Source of the DNA: Linanthus parryae
Lineage: Eukaryota; Streptophyta; Magnoliopsida; Ericales; Polemoniaceae
Direction of reading: 5' to 3'
Length of the DNA stretch: 64,000 nucleotides
NCBI GenBank assembly: GCA_023055425.1
Contig: JALGPY010000003.1
Span: 23,247,001-23,311,000, forward strand
Shown: positions 43,830-55,828 of the stretch, piece after piece
Layout of the letters: every line of letters begins with the position of its first letter
Numbering within the stretch: the stretch's first letter is position 1
The notes under the pieces: model-generated
The model's database searches: none
The model's input: the letters and a program-made list of their open reading frames with translations, nothing else
What the model was told of the DNA's origin: nothing
Position numbers and translations under genes: made by a program

Positions 43830-45776
43830 ACGTTTTACGAGGTTATGCAGAATTCTCTCACCTCTCTCACATTCACACGACTCTCCCAATTCCGTCTCTC
43901 TCAGAACTCTCTCACCCTCTCTCACCCTCAATCGATCGAATCGGTCTTCCCAGTCTCTCAATCGATCGAATCCTTCAACAATCTTCGCCGTAGATTGCTG
44001 TGAACGCCTCTTTAATCTTCGCCGGAGTTGCTGTGAACGCCTCTTCAATCGATTTCAGGTATGGGACTGTTTCATCTTCTTCTTCTTTGATCTCTCTGTA
44101 ATCGACTATTTGATCTTCTTCTTCTTCTTTCGTTTGATGTTCTTGTTCCATCTCTGTGATGGCATCTTTCAATTTCTTGTCTTGTTCCATCTGTGTGTTG
44201 ATTTGCATGTTCGATTCTGTGTTGATGTGTCTGATTATGTTGTCTTCTTCCATCTGCTAGTGATTTATGAGACGTATGTGTGTGTGATTTGGTCTTCCAT
44301 TGAAAGTTCTAGGGTTTTCTGCGGATTGGTTCATGTTCTAGGGTTAGTCGTCTTACAATTTCTTCAGACATGTATGTGTTCATGTTCTAGGGTTTCTTCA
44401 GATGGGTAATTTCTGTTTTAGGGTTTGGCCTCTTTAAATTTGTTCTGTCCTGTATGTTCATGTTCTAGGGTTTGCTGATTGAATGGGTCGTTACATTCCA
44501 GCTTTGATTGGTCTGAAAGGTTATGCTTAATTCTCCCTTGTTTATGGTTATTGTTTCTGGAATGTGTACTGTATTTGCGTAAACATGTCCTGATTTACTT
44601 AGCAACCTGCAACAGTGAGATATCGACTTCCTCGGCATATATAGTGATATACACATGTCTTTAAACAGTTCAATTGCTCCATGTAAACAGAAATCAGAAA
44701 AGCACTGTAGTACTAACTATCAATCAATCTAATTTCATGTACCAATTGATAGATTCATGAATGAATCGCAGGACATACAAAATCATTGTTGGCTAAAACC
44801 AGTCCAAGGTTATCGAGATCTGAAAGCATAAAAAGAAAAAGGAGAATGTGATTAACCCATACGTAGAAGTACTTATGTGAACTTGAAGTTGATACTACAG
44901 TGATTTGGAATGATTAAATTAAGTGCGAAACTGTTACGATCAAACTCAGAATATACACAGATAATTAAACATTTCAATAGTTCATATAGGATTACCTCTT
45001 ATGCATATAGCACAAGCTAATAGACGCATACGTACAAGAATTTATGTTTGGTGCACTGCATATAGGATTACCTGTTGTGCATATAATTACGTGTTTTTTG
45101 TTACAGAGTCTTATTGCGGTTAATATTACTTTATGTCTGTATTGTCAGCTCTGAGCAGTTGAAGTTATTTTTTGCAGGTGGTGACTGTAAAGCTTGAGGC
45201 GATTGAAGTTTGTCGGACTGTCAAGTACTTGGCTGCCTGTTCTCGTTCTAAATTTCGGCCCTCCATTCTGTTAGTATGTTACTTTACATTTATTATTATT
45301 CTATCTGCATTTGTTATTTTCGCATGTGACTTCTTTTCGTTTCATCTGTCTGTGTCCTGTAGAAATTGACATGGTATTTCATCTTCAAAGTATTTACTGT
45401 CAGTATTGTTTCGTATCTGCATTGCTGCTATCGATAACTTTACGTAATAAAGCATTCGATACGCGGTTGTCTTGTTTCATGTACTGTAGTAGTATGAGTA
45501 CGAACCGATACGTGCTTGTTTGTTGCTGCTTTAGTGTAGTGTTATATTTACGTGTTTGTGTTTACAGAATGTTCTGAATTGAAAATAATGACTTTGTTAT
45601 GAAGCAGTAACGGATAATGTACTGCATAGTCTCGTTACTCGTTCTTGTCTTGTTTGAAGATCATGCGTTTGTTCAACTGTCAACTTTGTTAATGGTGACA
45701 TAACTGTTTCTGTTATTTTTGTTTTTTTTTTTAATAAAAGTATTGATAGTTATATATATATGACGTGTAGGTAGTG
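43830..45776 (+). promoter_or_regulatory. Putative promoter, 5' UTR and UTR introns of the CACTA TPase gene
   Basis: A pyrimidine-rich ctctctcac leader (about 43850-43960) and repeated ctcttcaatc/ctctttaatc units lead to cgatttcag|gtatgg at 44059. Acceptor-like tttttgcag (45178) and gtgtag (45770) lie upstream of the TPase ATG. I infer a non-coding first exon with long 5' introns. ORFs in this stretch are unsupported. Confidence 0.4.
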
Positions 45777-48700
45777 ATGGATCGAAGTTGGATTGGGTTG
45801 AATGATAAATGGTGTGACGAATATGTTAATGGTGTTTCAAACTTCATTAAGTTTGCGAGTCGTCATGCTGATGGAATGAATAGGATACGTTGTCCATGTT
45901 CTAGGTGTATTAACGTAACCTTCAGATCTCTTACTGATGTAAGAGAGCATCTGCATCAGAATGGGATGCTGGAAGGCTATGTGAATTGGGTATTTCATGG
46001 GGAGGGTTACGGATTAGGTGAGGTTGCCGTGAATGTGTCCGGTGACTGTGTAGATGACATACCCGAGACACGCGTTGACGTGGAGGGCTTGATAGGGGAC
46101 TTACAAGAGGGTAGGTTTGCTGGTAATGTTGGGGATGATATATCATCCGATGGAACACATTTAAAAAACGGGGAGGGTGATACATTTGCTAAGCTGTTAA
46201 GCGATGCACAATGTGAGGCATACCCAGGGTGTCGGAAGTTCTCTAAGCTGTCACTAATAATAAGGTTGCTGCATATTAAGACGCTTTGTAAATGGAGTAA
46301 TAAATCGGTGAACATGGTGTTAGATCTTCTTAGAGAGTTACTGCCGCCAGGTCACACTGTACCAAAGTCGTTTTATGAAGCTAAAAACATTTTACGTGAA
46401 CTTGGGCTTGGTTATGTCAATATCCATGCATGTCCAAACAATTGTGCTCTGTATTGGAAGGAAAATGAGAATTTGGATCGCTGTCCCAATTCTGACTGTA
46501 GGGAATCTAGGTGGAAGGAATGTCGCAATGGGAAGAAAATTCCTCGGAAGGTTCTTAGATACTTCCCTGTGAAACCCAGGCTTCAAAAATTGTTCATGTC
46601 TAAAAACATTGCCAAGGATATGCGTTGGCACAAGGATTGGCGTGTGCATGACAGCAATGTCATTGCGCACCCGGCTGATGCTAAGCAATGGCAAGATTTT
46701 GACAAAGAACATGAATGGTTTGCTCAAGATCCTCGTAATATTAGGTTGGGATTAGCCAGTGATGGTTTTAATCCTTTCAGTAATATGAGTAGCACGTATA
46801 GTATGTGGCCTGTAATGCTTGTTATATACAATGTCGGGGCTACACAGGTTATGAAAGACCCGTTTATTATTATGCCCCTATTAATACCCGGGCCGCATTC
46901 ACCGGGAAATGATATTGATGTTTTCTTCCGTCCGTTAATTGATGACTTGAAAGACTTGTGGGAAGTAGGTATAGAAACGTACGATGCTTATTCTGGTGAA
47001 AGATTTATGTTGCATGCTGCACTATTGTGGACAATAAATGATTTCCCTGCATATGGTATGTTGTCCGGATGGAGTACCAAAGGGAAATTAGCGTGTCCAC
47101 CGTGCAACAAGGAAACTCACCATATAAGATTGAAGCATAGTAAGAAACAGGTTTACATGGGTCATCGTCGGTTCTTACCACTCAATCATCCATGGCGACG
47201 GAATAAAAAATTTAATGGTAAATTTGAGCTTAATCCTAAGCTGAAGGAGTTATCTGGAGATGATGTTCTTGATCAGTTAAAGTCACTTCCTTCAGATTTG
47301 AAGTTTGGAAAGACTTTAACTAACAAGAAGAGAAAACGGCCCGACAAAGAATTAAACTGGAGGAAAAGAAGTATTTTTTTCGAATTGAGCTATTGGAAAT
47401 CACTTAAGATCAGACATAACTTGGATGTCATGCATGTAGAGAAAAATGTTTGTGAGAGTGTGCTTGGGACTTTGATGAGTATTGATGGGAAAACAAAAGA
47501 TACTGAAAACTCACGTAAAGATTTGGCGGAACTGGGTATTATGAAAGAGCTGCATGTACGCAACGAGGGTGATGGGGATGTCATTCCCCATGCACCCTAC
47601 TGTCTAGATGTCGGTGGAAGGAAAAATATTTGTGAATGGTTAAAAAATATTAAATTCCCTGACGGTTACGCGTCAAATATATCTCGTTGTGTGAGCAGCA
47701 ATGATAACAAGATAATTGGCATGAAAAGCCATGATTATCATGTACTGTTACAACCGCTGCTGCCACTTGCTATACGTGGGAACTTGAGCAAACAAATTTG
47801 TGATGCATTAACTGACCTTAGTATGTTCTTCAAAGAACTGTCTTCGCGAACTTTGACGGTCGAGTGCTTGGAGGGATTAGAAAGGGATATCGTTCTGATA
47901 CTCTGTAAATTGGAGTTGATTTTTCCTCCATCGTTCTTTGATGTTATGATGCACCTGCCAGTCCACCTTCCTCGAGAGGTAATGTATGGAGGACCAGTTC
48001 AATATCGCTGGATGTATCCCATTGAAAGGTTAGGCCTTTCGTAATTTATGAGGTTTTTGCATTATGTCATCCCTCAACAAATTTATCATTAATATATACG
48101 TTGTGTAAACAGATTTCTATATACGCTAAAGCAATATGTGAGAAATAAGGCACGACCAGAAGGTTCAATTGCCGAAGCATACATCGACAATGAATGTTTA
48201 AATTTCTGTTCGATGTATCTTGACGGCGTTGAAACAAGATATAATCGTGCGGACAGAAACCATGATGGAGTTAATATCAGCCGAAATAGTAGCTTGTCTA
48301 TATTTTCTCGTCCTGTTCGGCCTTTGAGTGCCTCACAGGTTGAAAGGCTGACACCTTCAGAATATGAGATTGTTCGATGGTTTGTTTTACACAACTGCGA
48401 AGAGATCGATACATATATGAAGTAAGTATTTTTGTTAGGAAAACTTGATGTACCTTGGTCAATAATTTAGTCAAATGTTTAAATACTGTTGACATGCATA
48501 TGGCCGCAGTAAGCATCTTGAGGAAATTGAGTTGCGGGAGTCTTCGAATGTCGAGAAAACACATCAGCTTGAGTTTGCTGATTGGTTTAAGAATCTTGTA
48601 AGAGATCTTGTTACATAGCTTGTCATTTTGTAGTATATAATTTATATTGAATACGTTCTGAAACGTTTATACATATGTTTGATCAGATGGTTAAAAAGCG

Positions 48701-49457
48701 AATTGACATGTCTGTAGAGGCCACTGATGACCTTTACTCGCTTGCTTGTGGGCCTGATAGACATATTAAACGGTATACGGGATGTGTTATTAATGGCATG
48801 AGATTTCACACAAATGCACGTGACGAACGACGAGTGACTCAGAACTTTGGAGTTTTGGTGCAAGCCGACCATGAAGGAACCGAAATTGATTTCTATGGTG
48901 TTTTAACTGATATCATTGAGCTGACATATGTAGGAGGGTATCGTGTTTTTATTTTTAAGTGCAATTGGTTTAATACAGGAGATACGAAGACAGGAGTTAG
49001 GAAAGATAAGTACTTCACTAGCGTGAACGTTAGTCGTACTTGGTATAAAGGGGAACCTTATATACTTGCGTCGCAGGCTCAACAAGTGTTCTATGTCCCT
49101 GATGTTATTCTAGGTAAGAACTACAGAATAGTTCAGAAGATTCAACCTAGAAATTGGTACAACATTTCTGAAACCGAAGAAGAAACAAGTAATCGTGACA
49201 TAGAGACCGATGCATATCAACAATCGTTTTCGACTGGTAAGAGTCCTGTCACTGAATTTGATGCTGAAGATAATTTTTTACTAAGTGAGGGAGAAGAAGA
49301 TATGAATGACGACGATGACGATGACGCCGCCGATGACGACGACGACAGTGATGACGGAGGTGGTGAGGACTACAGCAGCGACGGTACTCACATAGGTGAT
49401 GATGATGATGGCGATGACGACGACGATTACGATACAGATTTGGGGGAGTTCACATAA
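45777..49457 (+). CDS. CACTA transposase (TPase, TNP2/TNPD type)
   Basis: Exons 45777-48028, 48113-48421, 48510-48597 and 48687-49457 join at GT-AG sites to 3420 nt, a 1139-residue protein with no stop. Domains in order: transposase-associated zinc-binding N-terminus (MDRSWIGLND, RIRCPCSRCIN, HLHQNGMLEGYVNWVFHGE), TNP2 transposase core (ACPNNCALYWKENENLDRCP, RLGLASDGFNPF, GMLSGWSTKGKLACPPCN, HNLDVMHVEKNVCESVLGTL), DUF4218-like (RDIVLILCKLELIFPPSFFD, MYPIERFLYTLKQYVRNKA), DUF4216-like (FNTGDTKTGVRKDKYFTSVN, PYILASQAQQVFYV) and a very acidic Asp-rich tail. The preceding GTG start at 45774 is less likely. It cuts the element out at the CACTA ends. It looks intact. Confidence 0.93.
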
Positions 49458-49674
49458 CTGCATTTCTATAATTTTTGTTGACTAGTATTTGGTTATTTGG
49501 ATTTCTGTTTTTTGGGTTTTATTTTTTCTGCTACTTGGATTTCAGTTATTTGGGATTGTAGTTAGTTTTTTTCAATTTGCGGACGAATTAACGTTATTGT
49601 CTGTATGCATTCTTACCCGAAATTTATTTCGCATAGCATTTTGTTACACTTGAATTTGTAGATTACTGCAGGCC

Positions 49675-52600
49675 ATGGAAACATATGCGAAGGTCAGACG
49701 CTTGCTCCGGTTAACTCCTTCGAAGTCTACGAGCAGCGTACGTGGACTCCAAGATCCTGAAAAGGATATTACGGTGGAGGTAAGGGTTCTGCATTTAAGC
49801 AAAACAATGTAATTAAGCATTAACGTATGTTGAACTGCGTTGACTTAATTTTGTATGTTCATGTTCTCAGAATGCAGGCCCTCGTACTAGTGCAAGAAAG
49901 TCCCCTCGACGCACGCCTACTGGAGCAGCACGTAATATCCAGGAGGCGCAATCTGTCCCAAGTGCAACTGTTTTGGAGGCAGGGAACAGCAACAAGCGCA
50001 ACGAAATCAGTACGACTTTTCAAAATTTTGTATTTATTGGTATTTTTTATATAATTGTTCTTACAGTACTGCGGTCTAAATGCTTATGATTGCCTTATTT
50101 ATTGCGGTGTAGTATCGCCGCGATCTGTAATGCAGAAAAAGCCTGGCAATTCGCAGAATCCGAGAGCTGTTTCAACAACAAATAAGAAATCTGCAGTGTC
50201 ACTGCCCCCCGGATGGTTGGCTGCCAATAAAGGTAATATGGGTCTACTTCGTAATCAAATTCGATCTTTTCAGAACGTATATGTAATGGTTTCGTAATTT
50301 ATATTGATCGCGTGCACGCAGGAATGTCCACTGCAAAGAAGGGAAAAAAGAATGAAAATGTGGTTGCAACTGTTCCAACTGACCATCCTTCTGGAGATGC
50401 AGCTGGCAATGATGTCTGCTTGGAGGACCAGCAGTCACAAGCTACAATGGCGACTCCGACGAGGACAAAGACCTCCAATCATGTTGGGAGGACAGACGAA
50501 GTACTGGTGGACACTGAGGTACGTAGTTGTTTGAAGTTAAATGTAAACGAACGTCTCTTACAGTTTTCATAACATGACATCCTATATGTGTATATCGCAT
50601 ACAGGTAACTGACTCCCAAAGGCGCATAAGAAGATCCCCTAGATTGAGAACCGACAGGGCTAACACTACTGACACAAGGGAAGATGCGACTCCTGAAATT
50701 GGAGGGTTAGAGGAAAATGAACCCGAAAGTAGCCAGGTAGTTGCAAGTGCTTTCAAACTTTGGCTGATTTGTGCGCTAAAACGTGTAACACTTTGTTCCA
50801 AATGTGACGTAGGTTATGCCACAGGATGTTGCAGTAGACGACTCCATACGACCAACACCTCAAAGACTGACACCTACAGTACCTGAGGAGTTGGGTGGTG
50901 ACCAAATAGTTCACAGCAGAAACTCCCTGGAGAAAGAAAATGCGGGAACACACTCCATCGACAAATCTCGGAAGAAAACCGTTACAAGCACTGTTCAAAT
51001 GGAAGACGAAAACGTCGATGATGACAGCGATGAGGTAATGTTCAAGATTTTATTGTCGTATGCATATGTTGTTACTGCATTCAATCCTATTTCATTCCTT
51101 ACCTTGTCTTACAAATGTCCTGTATTTGACATGAAGGAATTCTTTCGGCTACCACCTGAACTGTTGGTTGCGAGACTAGCTGCAGCTCAACGTGCCGAGG
51201 GCAGAGTTCGTAGAAGAAACTCCCAGGAACCAGACATAACATCACAAACCAGGAAGAAGTCTCGGAAGAACACGGTTACCAGTCGGCAAATGGAAGAGGA
51301 AAATGTCCATGTCAGCGATGAGGTAATTTTCATACGGCTTCTGAAAAATTTATTGTTCAACATACTTGGCAAAAGTTGTAGTTGCTCGCTTCTAAATGAA
51401 TATGCGATGCAGGGTACGAGAAGGGATGTTGGCATCAGAAGATCGCATCGATTGAGACCAAACAGGAACGTGTACAAAACAGCAGCGGCGTCGAATCCCA
51501 GGACGAATCCTCGTAACAACTCCACAACAGATGTGGAAAGGGAAGTGTGGGATCTGTCTTTGGATGACGTAGATCCTGATGTAAGTATAAATATAACCTT
51601 TTTTTCTTAATTATCATATCCAAACTGTGTGTCCATTCCTTAACTTTATATTGTGCAATTTTGTTAAAACTGTGACGCAGGTTACGACACGGGTTGTTCC
51701 TGAAAGAAGGTCCCATCGGTTAACACCTGCTAGGCTGACCAGGAAAAAAACATCGTCAAATTCCAGGACTACTGCAAGGAACAACAATGGTACAAATGCT
51801 GAAGTCGACTCGATTCGTTATGACGATGACATGGACCCTGCTGTAAGTTACAGTACTATTTTTTTAATTTTTAACTTAATCTTGTGCCCGGGTAATGTGT
51901 GTAATTTATGGTACAATGTCGTGCATGTTACGAGACAGGATGTTGTAAGAAGATCGAACCGATCGACGCCTAGGAGGTTGCTGAAAAGAAAACATGCAGC
52001 ATCAAACCCCAGGACAACTGCTCGGAACAAATCCGCCAGAGATGCTGAAATGGAAGGGTTAGATCCGTCAGACGATGAGATTGCTGGTGATGTAAGTAGT
52101 AGTTTAACGTATTTCTTTTCAACAGTGAGCTACTGTTTGGTTGTGTCTTATTTAACGTTTTATCGTAGAATGTGGTGCCTTGTGGTTCGTCTAGAAGGTC
52201 GCGTCGTCTGACATCCAGAACAGTGGAACGAACACCACCACCTGCTGCGGGACATGCTGAGAACGTCGCTGCCGAATGTATGTATCGTATAAGTTATGTT
52301 GATTCTTAAATACGGTTGCATACGAGTTATTAATATTTTTATTTACTTCAAATTTGATGCTTTTCGTAAATGTATTAATTCTTCTCTCGTACGTAGCTCC
52401 CCAAACAACTAGGACTGGAAGAGGAGTGACGCGTGGGCTAAGTATCAGAAGTAAGACCAAAAAAATTGGAGGAAAGATCGATGTGTACATTCCCCTGGGG
52501 AAGCGGAGACCAGTGGGTGATGGCCGTTTGGAGCTCACGGCTGAGGTTGGTGTTGCTGTACGCATGCATGCACAGGCTAGATGTCCGTCATGGAAGAAAA

Positions 52601-53856
52601 TGGAGGATCATCACAGGAAACCCATCTTCGATCACCTACTTGTGAGTGCAGCTATTGCATGGTTCATGTTTATTTACGTTTACAATGATTTGCAATGTAT
52701 TTATTTATTAGTTCTCTCTGAGTTCTTGGATTTAACTTGAAAGTGAATTAGTAATTTAAATGCGCATGTTTTAATTGACTGTCTGTATTTTATCGTTTAA
52801 GGGGATGTTTAATCAGGATTTTTCGAAGAAGCATATCGTTCGTGCCATTAATTCCATGTGCAGCAGAGCATACAGCGACTACAGATACAAGCTGCATAGA
52901 CATTACAAGAGTTTCCAAAGCCATACTGAAGCAAGGCGTCATCCATCCCCGCTTGTAACCCAAAGTGATTGGGAGATTTTGTGTTCGTACTTTCAGTCCG
53001 AGCCCTGCAAGGTAAAACCGATATAATAAATGGTATAGAATTTATGTATGTTCTATGTTATGGAGTTCCTTTCACAATTTTGGTTACGATATATTCACAG
53101 GTTAAGAGTAGAAGAGGTACTACCAATCGAGAGCATGTTAAGAATCTGCACAGTTCCGGTTCGAAGACATTTGTACAGCGACTGCACGAGATGGTAATGT
53201 GTTTAACTTGATCTCATCCGTTTATAGTAATACGCATTCACGTATACGTGTGAGACTCAGTGAAAATAAATTTGTAGGAAGAACCCTCACTCATTGAAAA
53301 CTACAAGAACACGCATTGCAAAAGTGGCACATCTGTCTGGCTGTCGCATGAAGCCTTGCAAAAATATGTAAGTTTGGTTTTGATTTCTTACGAAAACATG
53401 TTATTTTCCAAACCTATATCTGACACTTAGTGAAATGTTGTAAAATGACAGAATCGAATGAAAGAAATGAGAGACAACGACGTGGATCATGACCTAACTG
53501 AAGAAGAGATTGTGGAGGCGGTACTTGGAAGAAGGCCGGGTGTTGTTGCTGGCTATGGTGGAGGTGAGGTCCCAAAGACTGCATGGACTTACGATGACGG
53601 CGTGTCTGAATCGCTAGCAAGGGCTGAAGCAGCAGAAAAGAAGGCAAGTGCATATAGAAGAAGAGCTGAAGCTGAACGACGAAGGGCATTGGCTGCAGAA
53701 AGGCGTAATGAGGCCCTCGAGAAGAGGATATCCAATGTCGAGAAACTGATTTTGAAGGGCGTGCAACTTCAAGAGGATTGTGAAACAGATGCAGAGGAGG
53801 AATCTGAGAGGGAATCCGAGGAGGGGTCCGAATCTTTCGTTTCAGAAAGTCAATGA
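49675..53856 (+). CDS. CACTA TNPA-like protein (Transposase_24 family), 16 exons
   Basis: Predicted exons: 49675-49779, 49871-50009, 50113-50232, 50322-50518, 50605-50736, 50813-51034, 51137-51322, 51413-51580, 51681-51842, 51939-52091, 52169-52277, 52397-52641, 52802-53011, 53101-53193, 53278-53367, 53452-53856. All phases agree, giving an open frame. The N-terminal two-thirds is built of basic modules such as RRSHRLTPAR, RRSNRSTPRR and RRSRRLTSR with acidic spacers. Exons 6-7 and 8-10 look tandemly duplicated. The C-terminal third is the Ptta/En/Spm Transposase_24 domain (GRLELTAEVGVAVRMHAQAR, CPSWKKMEDHHRKPIFDHLL, FSKKHIVRAINSM, DWEILCSYFQSEP, KSGTSVWLSHEA) then a coiled coil. TNPA-type proteins bind subterminal repeats to assemble the excision complex. 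Exon 7 start is the least certain. Confidence 0.85.
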
Positions 53857-55439
53857 GGTAAGATAAATAATGAATGCGTGTACTTCTTGTCCATATATAT
53901 ACACATGACATGTTTATACGTTAAATGACGTGAATGCTTTCATGTTATTACTTCAATATGCCTATATACATAATATACGTATATGCATAACCTCACCAGT
54001 TACGAAACAAGCATGCTTAATAATGACTGGACCTGTAATGTATAAATTATTAGACAAAATATTTGCTGTTAATTGGCTACTTGTAAGAAATTCGATTCCA
54101 GTTTATATTTGACAACAGTGTACCTTTAGTACGTAAGAAATTGAGTTTAGACAACACATGTGCTATTAAGAAATTCGATTCCAGTTTCGTGTTGTGCCTG
54201 TACTTAATACGTATACAATTATCGTACTTTTAATAAATTCGATTATAGTGTCCTGTATTGCCTGTACTTTTACCAAATTCACTACTGAATACGGTAATTA
54301 AGATGGCTGCTGGATGCGAATGGGCTACACAGTTCTGTAGATTGTGGCTTGCAGTTGAATGCGTCCACTGTAGGACCTAATCTTAGGTTTCTAGGCAATT
54401 TGAAAAGCCTTCCTCTTCGAGAATGTGTACGACGAGTCAGCCATGCTAGCACACCATTTCCAGCATTGTTAATTTTGCAATGGCTGAAGTCTCTACAATT
54501 TTTTTTTTATTACGTCGGAATTAAAGTCTCTTTGACTACGTATTGAATACAGCTTCTTTTCAAATAAGTGTTCTAGGCTGCTTCAATTCCACAATACGTA
54601 ATAATGTCGTTTTTTGACAAGTATGATGTCTGACATCATGCATATGCATGTTGTGCTGTATTCGCAGAAAACGGTAGCAACCTGAAACTGTATTTCAGGT
54701 CTTTATTTGACATGAACTTAGGTTGCTAGGCAAATTTTGAAATAGTTCTCTTTCCAGAATGTTAGTCGTGCTAGCCACCATTTTGTGCTTTGTATTCAAC
54801 ACATTTTGTGCCGAAATTAGTTCAACGTACTGTATGATTTCTGCATATGTAAGGAGGTATTCTTAGATGAAACTGTACTTGTACATTAGCTGTCCTATAT
54901 GCCGTATGCAGTAATTGTAAGTCCAATGTGTGAAAACATATATTCAACGACAGCATGAGTACATACCTAACTAGGCAGGCTGTTGACGTGTATCGTAGCC
55001 GATATTCACTGGTGTTAAACCATACAGCCACAAGTTTGTGATTACTTATTTCATTGTTTGCAGGTTTTAGCGTCGGTTGCATATTGCACAACTTCAGGGC
55101 ATCGAAGGCACTTGCCGGTGATTCTGGACATGCAGTTAGATCGTACAACACATCGTAGAAACAATCAGCAAATTTGGGTTTTATGAACTTTTTGAACTCT
55201 GAAACAATCAGCAAACTAAGTGTTTTGTAACTTAACTAAGTAGTACTGTTTTCCTTCGTACGACTTTTTAATTAGAATGACCGTACTGGACGGTAACTAG
55301 CTAAGTATGCAGATTTGTTAAAAAAACCAAGTGTTGAAGGCTTGTTCTTAGATTTCAGCACAGTAGTGCATGTAAATGTTTGCTTATGTTTATATTTTGG
55401 GTGCATATATGGTTGATCTTGACTTTCAGATCTGCATAT
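53857..55439. other. CACTA 3' region, no gene
   Basis: AT-rich sequence between the TNPA-like gene and the subterminal repeats, probably containing the shared 3' UTR. Phrases such as taagaaattcgattccagtt recur near 54087, 54168 and 54235, a small local repeat. Confidence 0.55.
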
Positions 55440-55828
55440 ATGTAAAAATCTCTATAATTTTTTTTTTTATTTCGTCGTGATTCAGGCGACAAACATGTAT
55501 GTCGCCAGAAAGATGTAAAAGTGAGAAAGCATGTCTACTAGTGACAAACAATATTTGTCGCCTATGAACATAAACTACCAAAATTACTTGTCGGTAGTTA
55601 AACTAGAGACAGAAACAATTTGTCGTTAGATTTAAACTGCCGACAAAAAATTTTGTCGCTTTTTTTTTTCTGCCGACGTAATTGAGATTTGTCGGCCTTA
55701 ATACTAACGACCGACTTGTAGTGACCATTTTCCGTCAAAAAATTATTTGTCGGTAGAATTTCTACCGACATATTTGGCCTTTCTAGCGACAATTTTTTTT
55801 GTCAACGGAGGCCGAATTTGTTGTAGTG
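55440..55828. repeat. CACTA right terminus and subterminal repeats
   Basis: At least ten copies of a cgacaaa / tttgtcg motif in both orientations from about 55490 to 55810 (ggcgacaaacatg, atatttgtcgcc, acttgtcggtag, caatttgtcgtta, tgccgacaaaaaatttt, gatttgtcggcc, ttatttgtcggtag), then ATTTGTTGTAGTG. The right end has more copies than the left, as in En/Spm. Confidence 0.88.

Larger units (their letters stand above)
43519..55828 (+). mobile_element. Complete CACTA (En/Spm) DNA transposon, 12.3 kb
   Basis: The ends are 13-bp inverted repeats, CACTACAACAAAT at 43519 and ATTTGTTGTAGTG ending 55828. The target duplication is the 3-bp ttg at 43516-43518 and 55829-55831. It contains a TPase gene and a TNPA-like gene in the same orientation, as in En/Spm, plus TTTGTCG/CGACAAA-rich subterminal regions. 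It inserted into the SWIM finger of a MULE transposase gene. Both genes read open across all predicted exons, so it looks potentially autonomous. Expression cannot be judged. Confidence 0.95.

Noticed and set aside
44110..45577. Several short ORFs upstream of the TPase
   Set aside because: They fall in the putative 5' UTR and introns of the CACTA TPase gene and show no domain.
49281..49463. Minus-strand hydrophobic ORF
   Set aside because: It is the antisense of the Asp-rich tail (GAC/GAT codons) of the CACTA TPase.
54349..54546. 65-codon ORF in the CACTA 3' region
   Set aside because: No motif; probably untranslated sequence.
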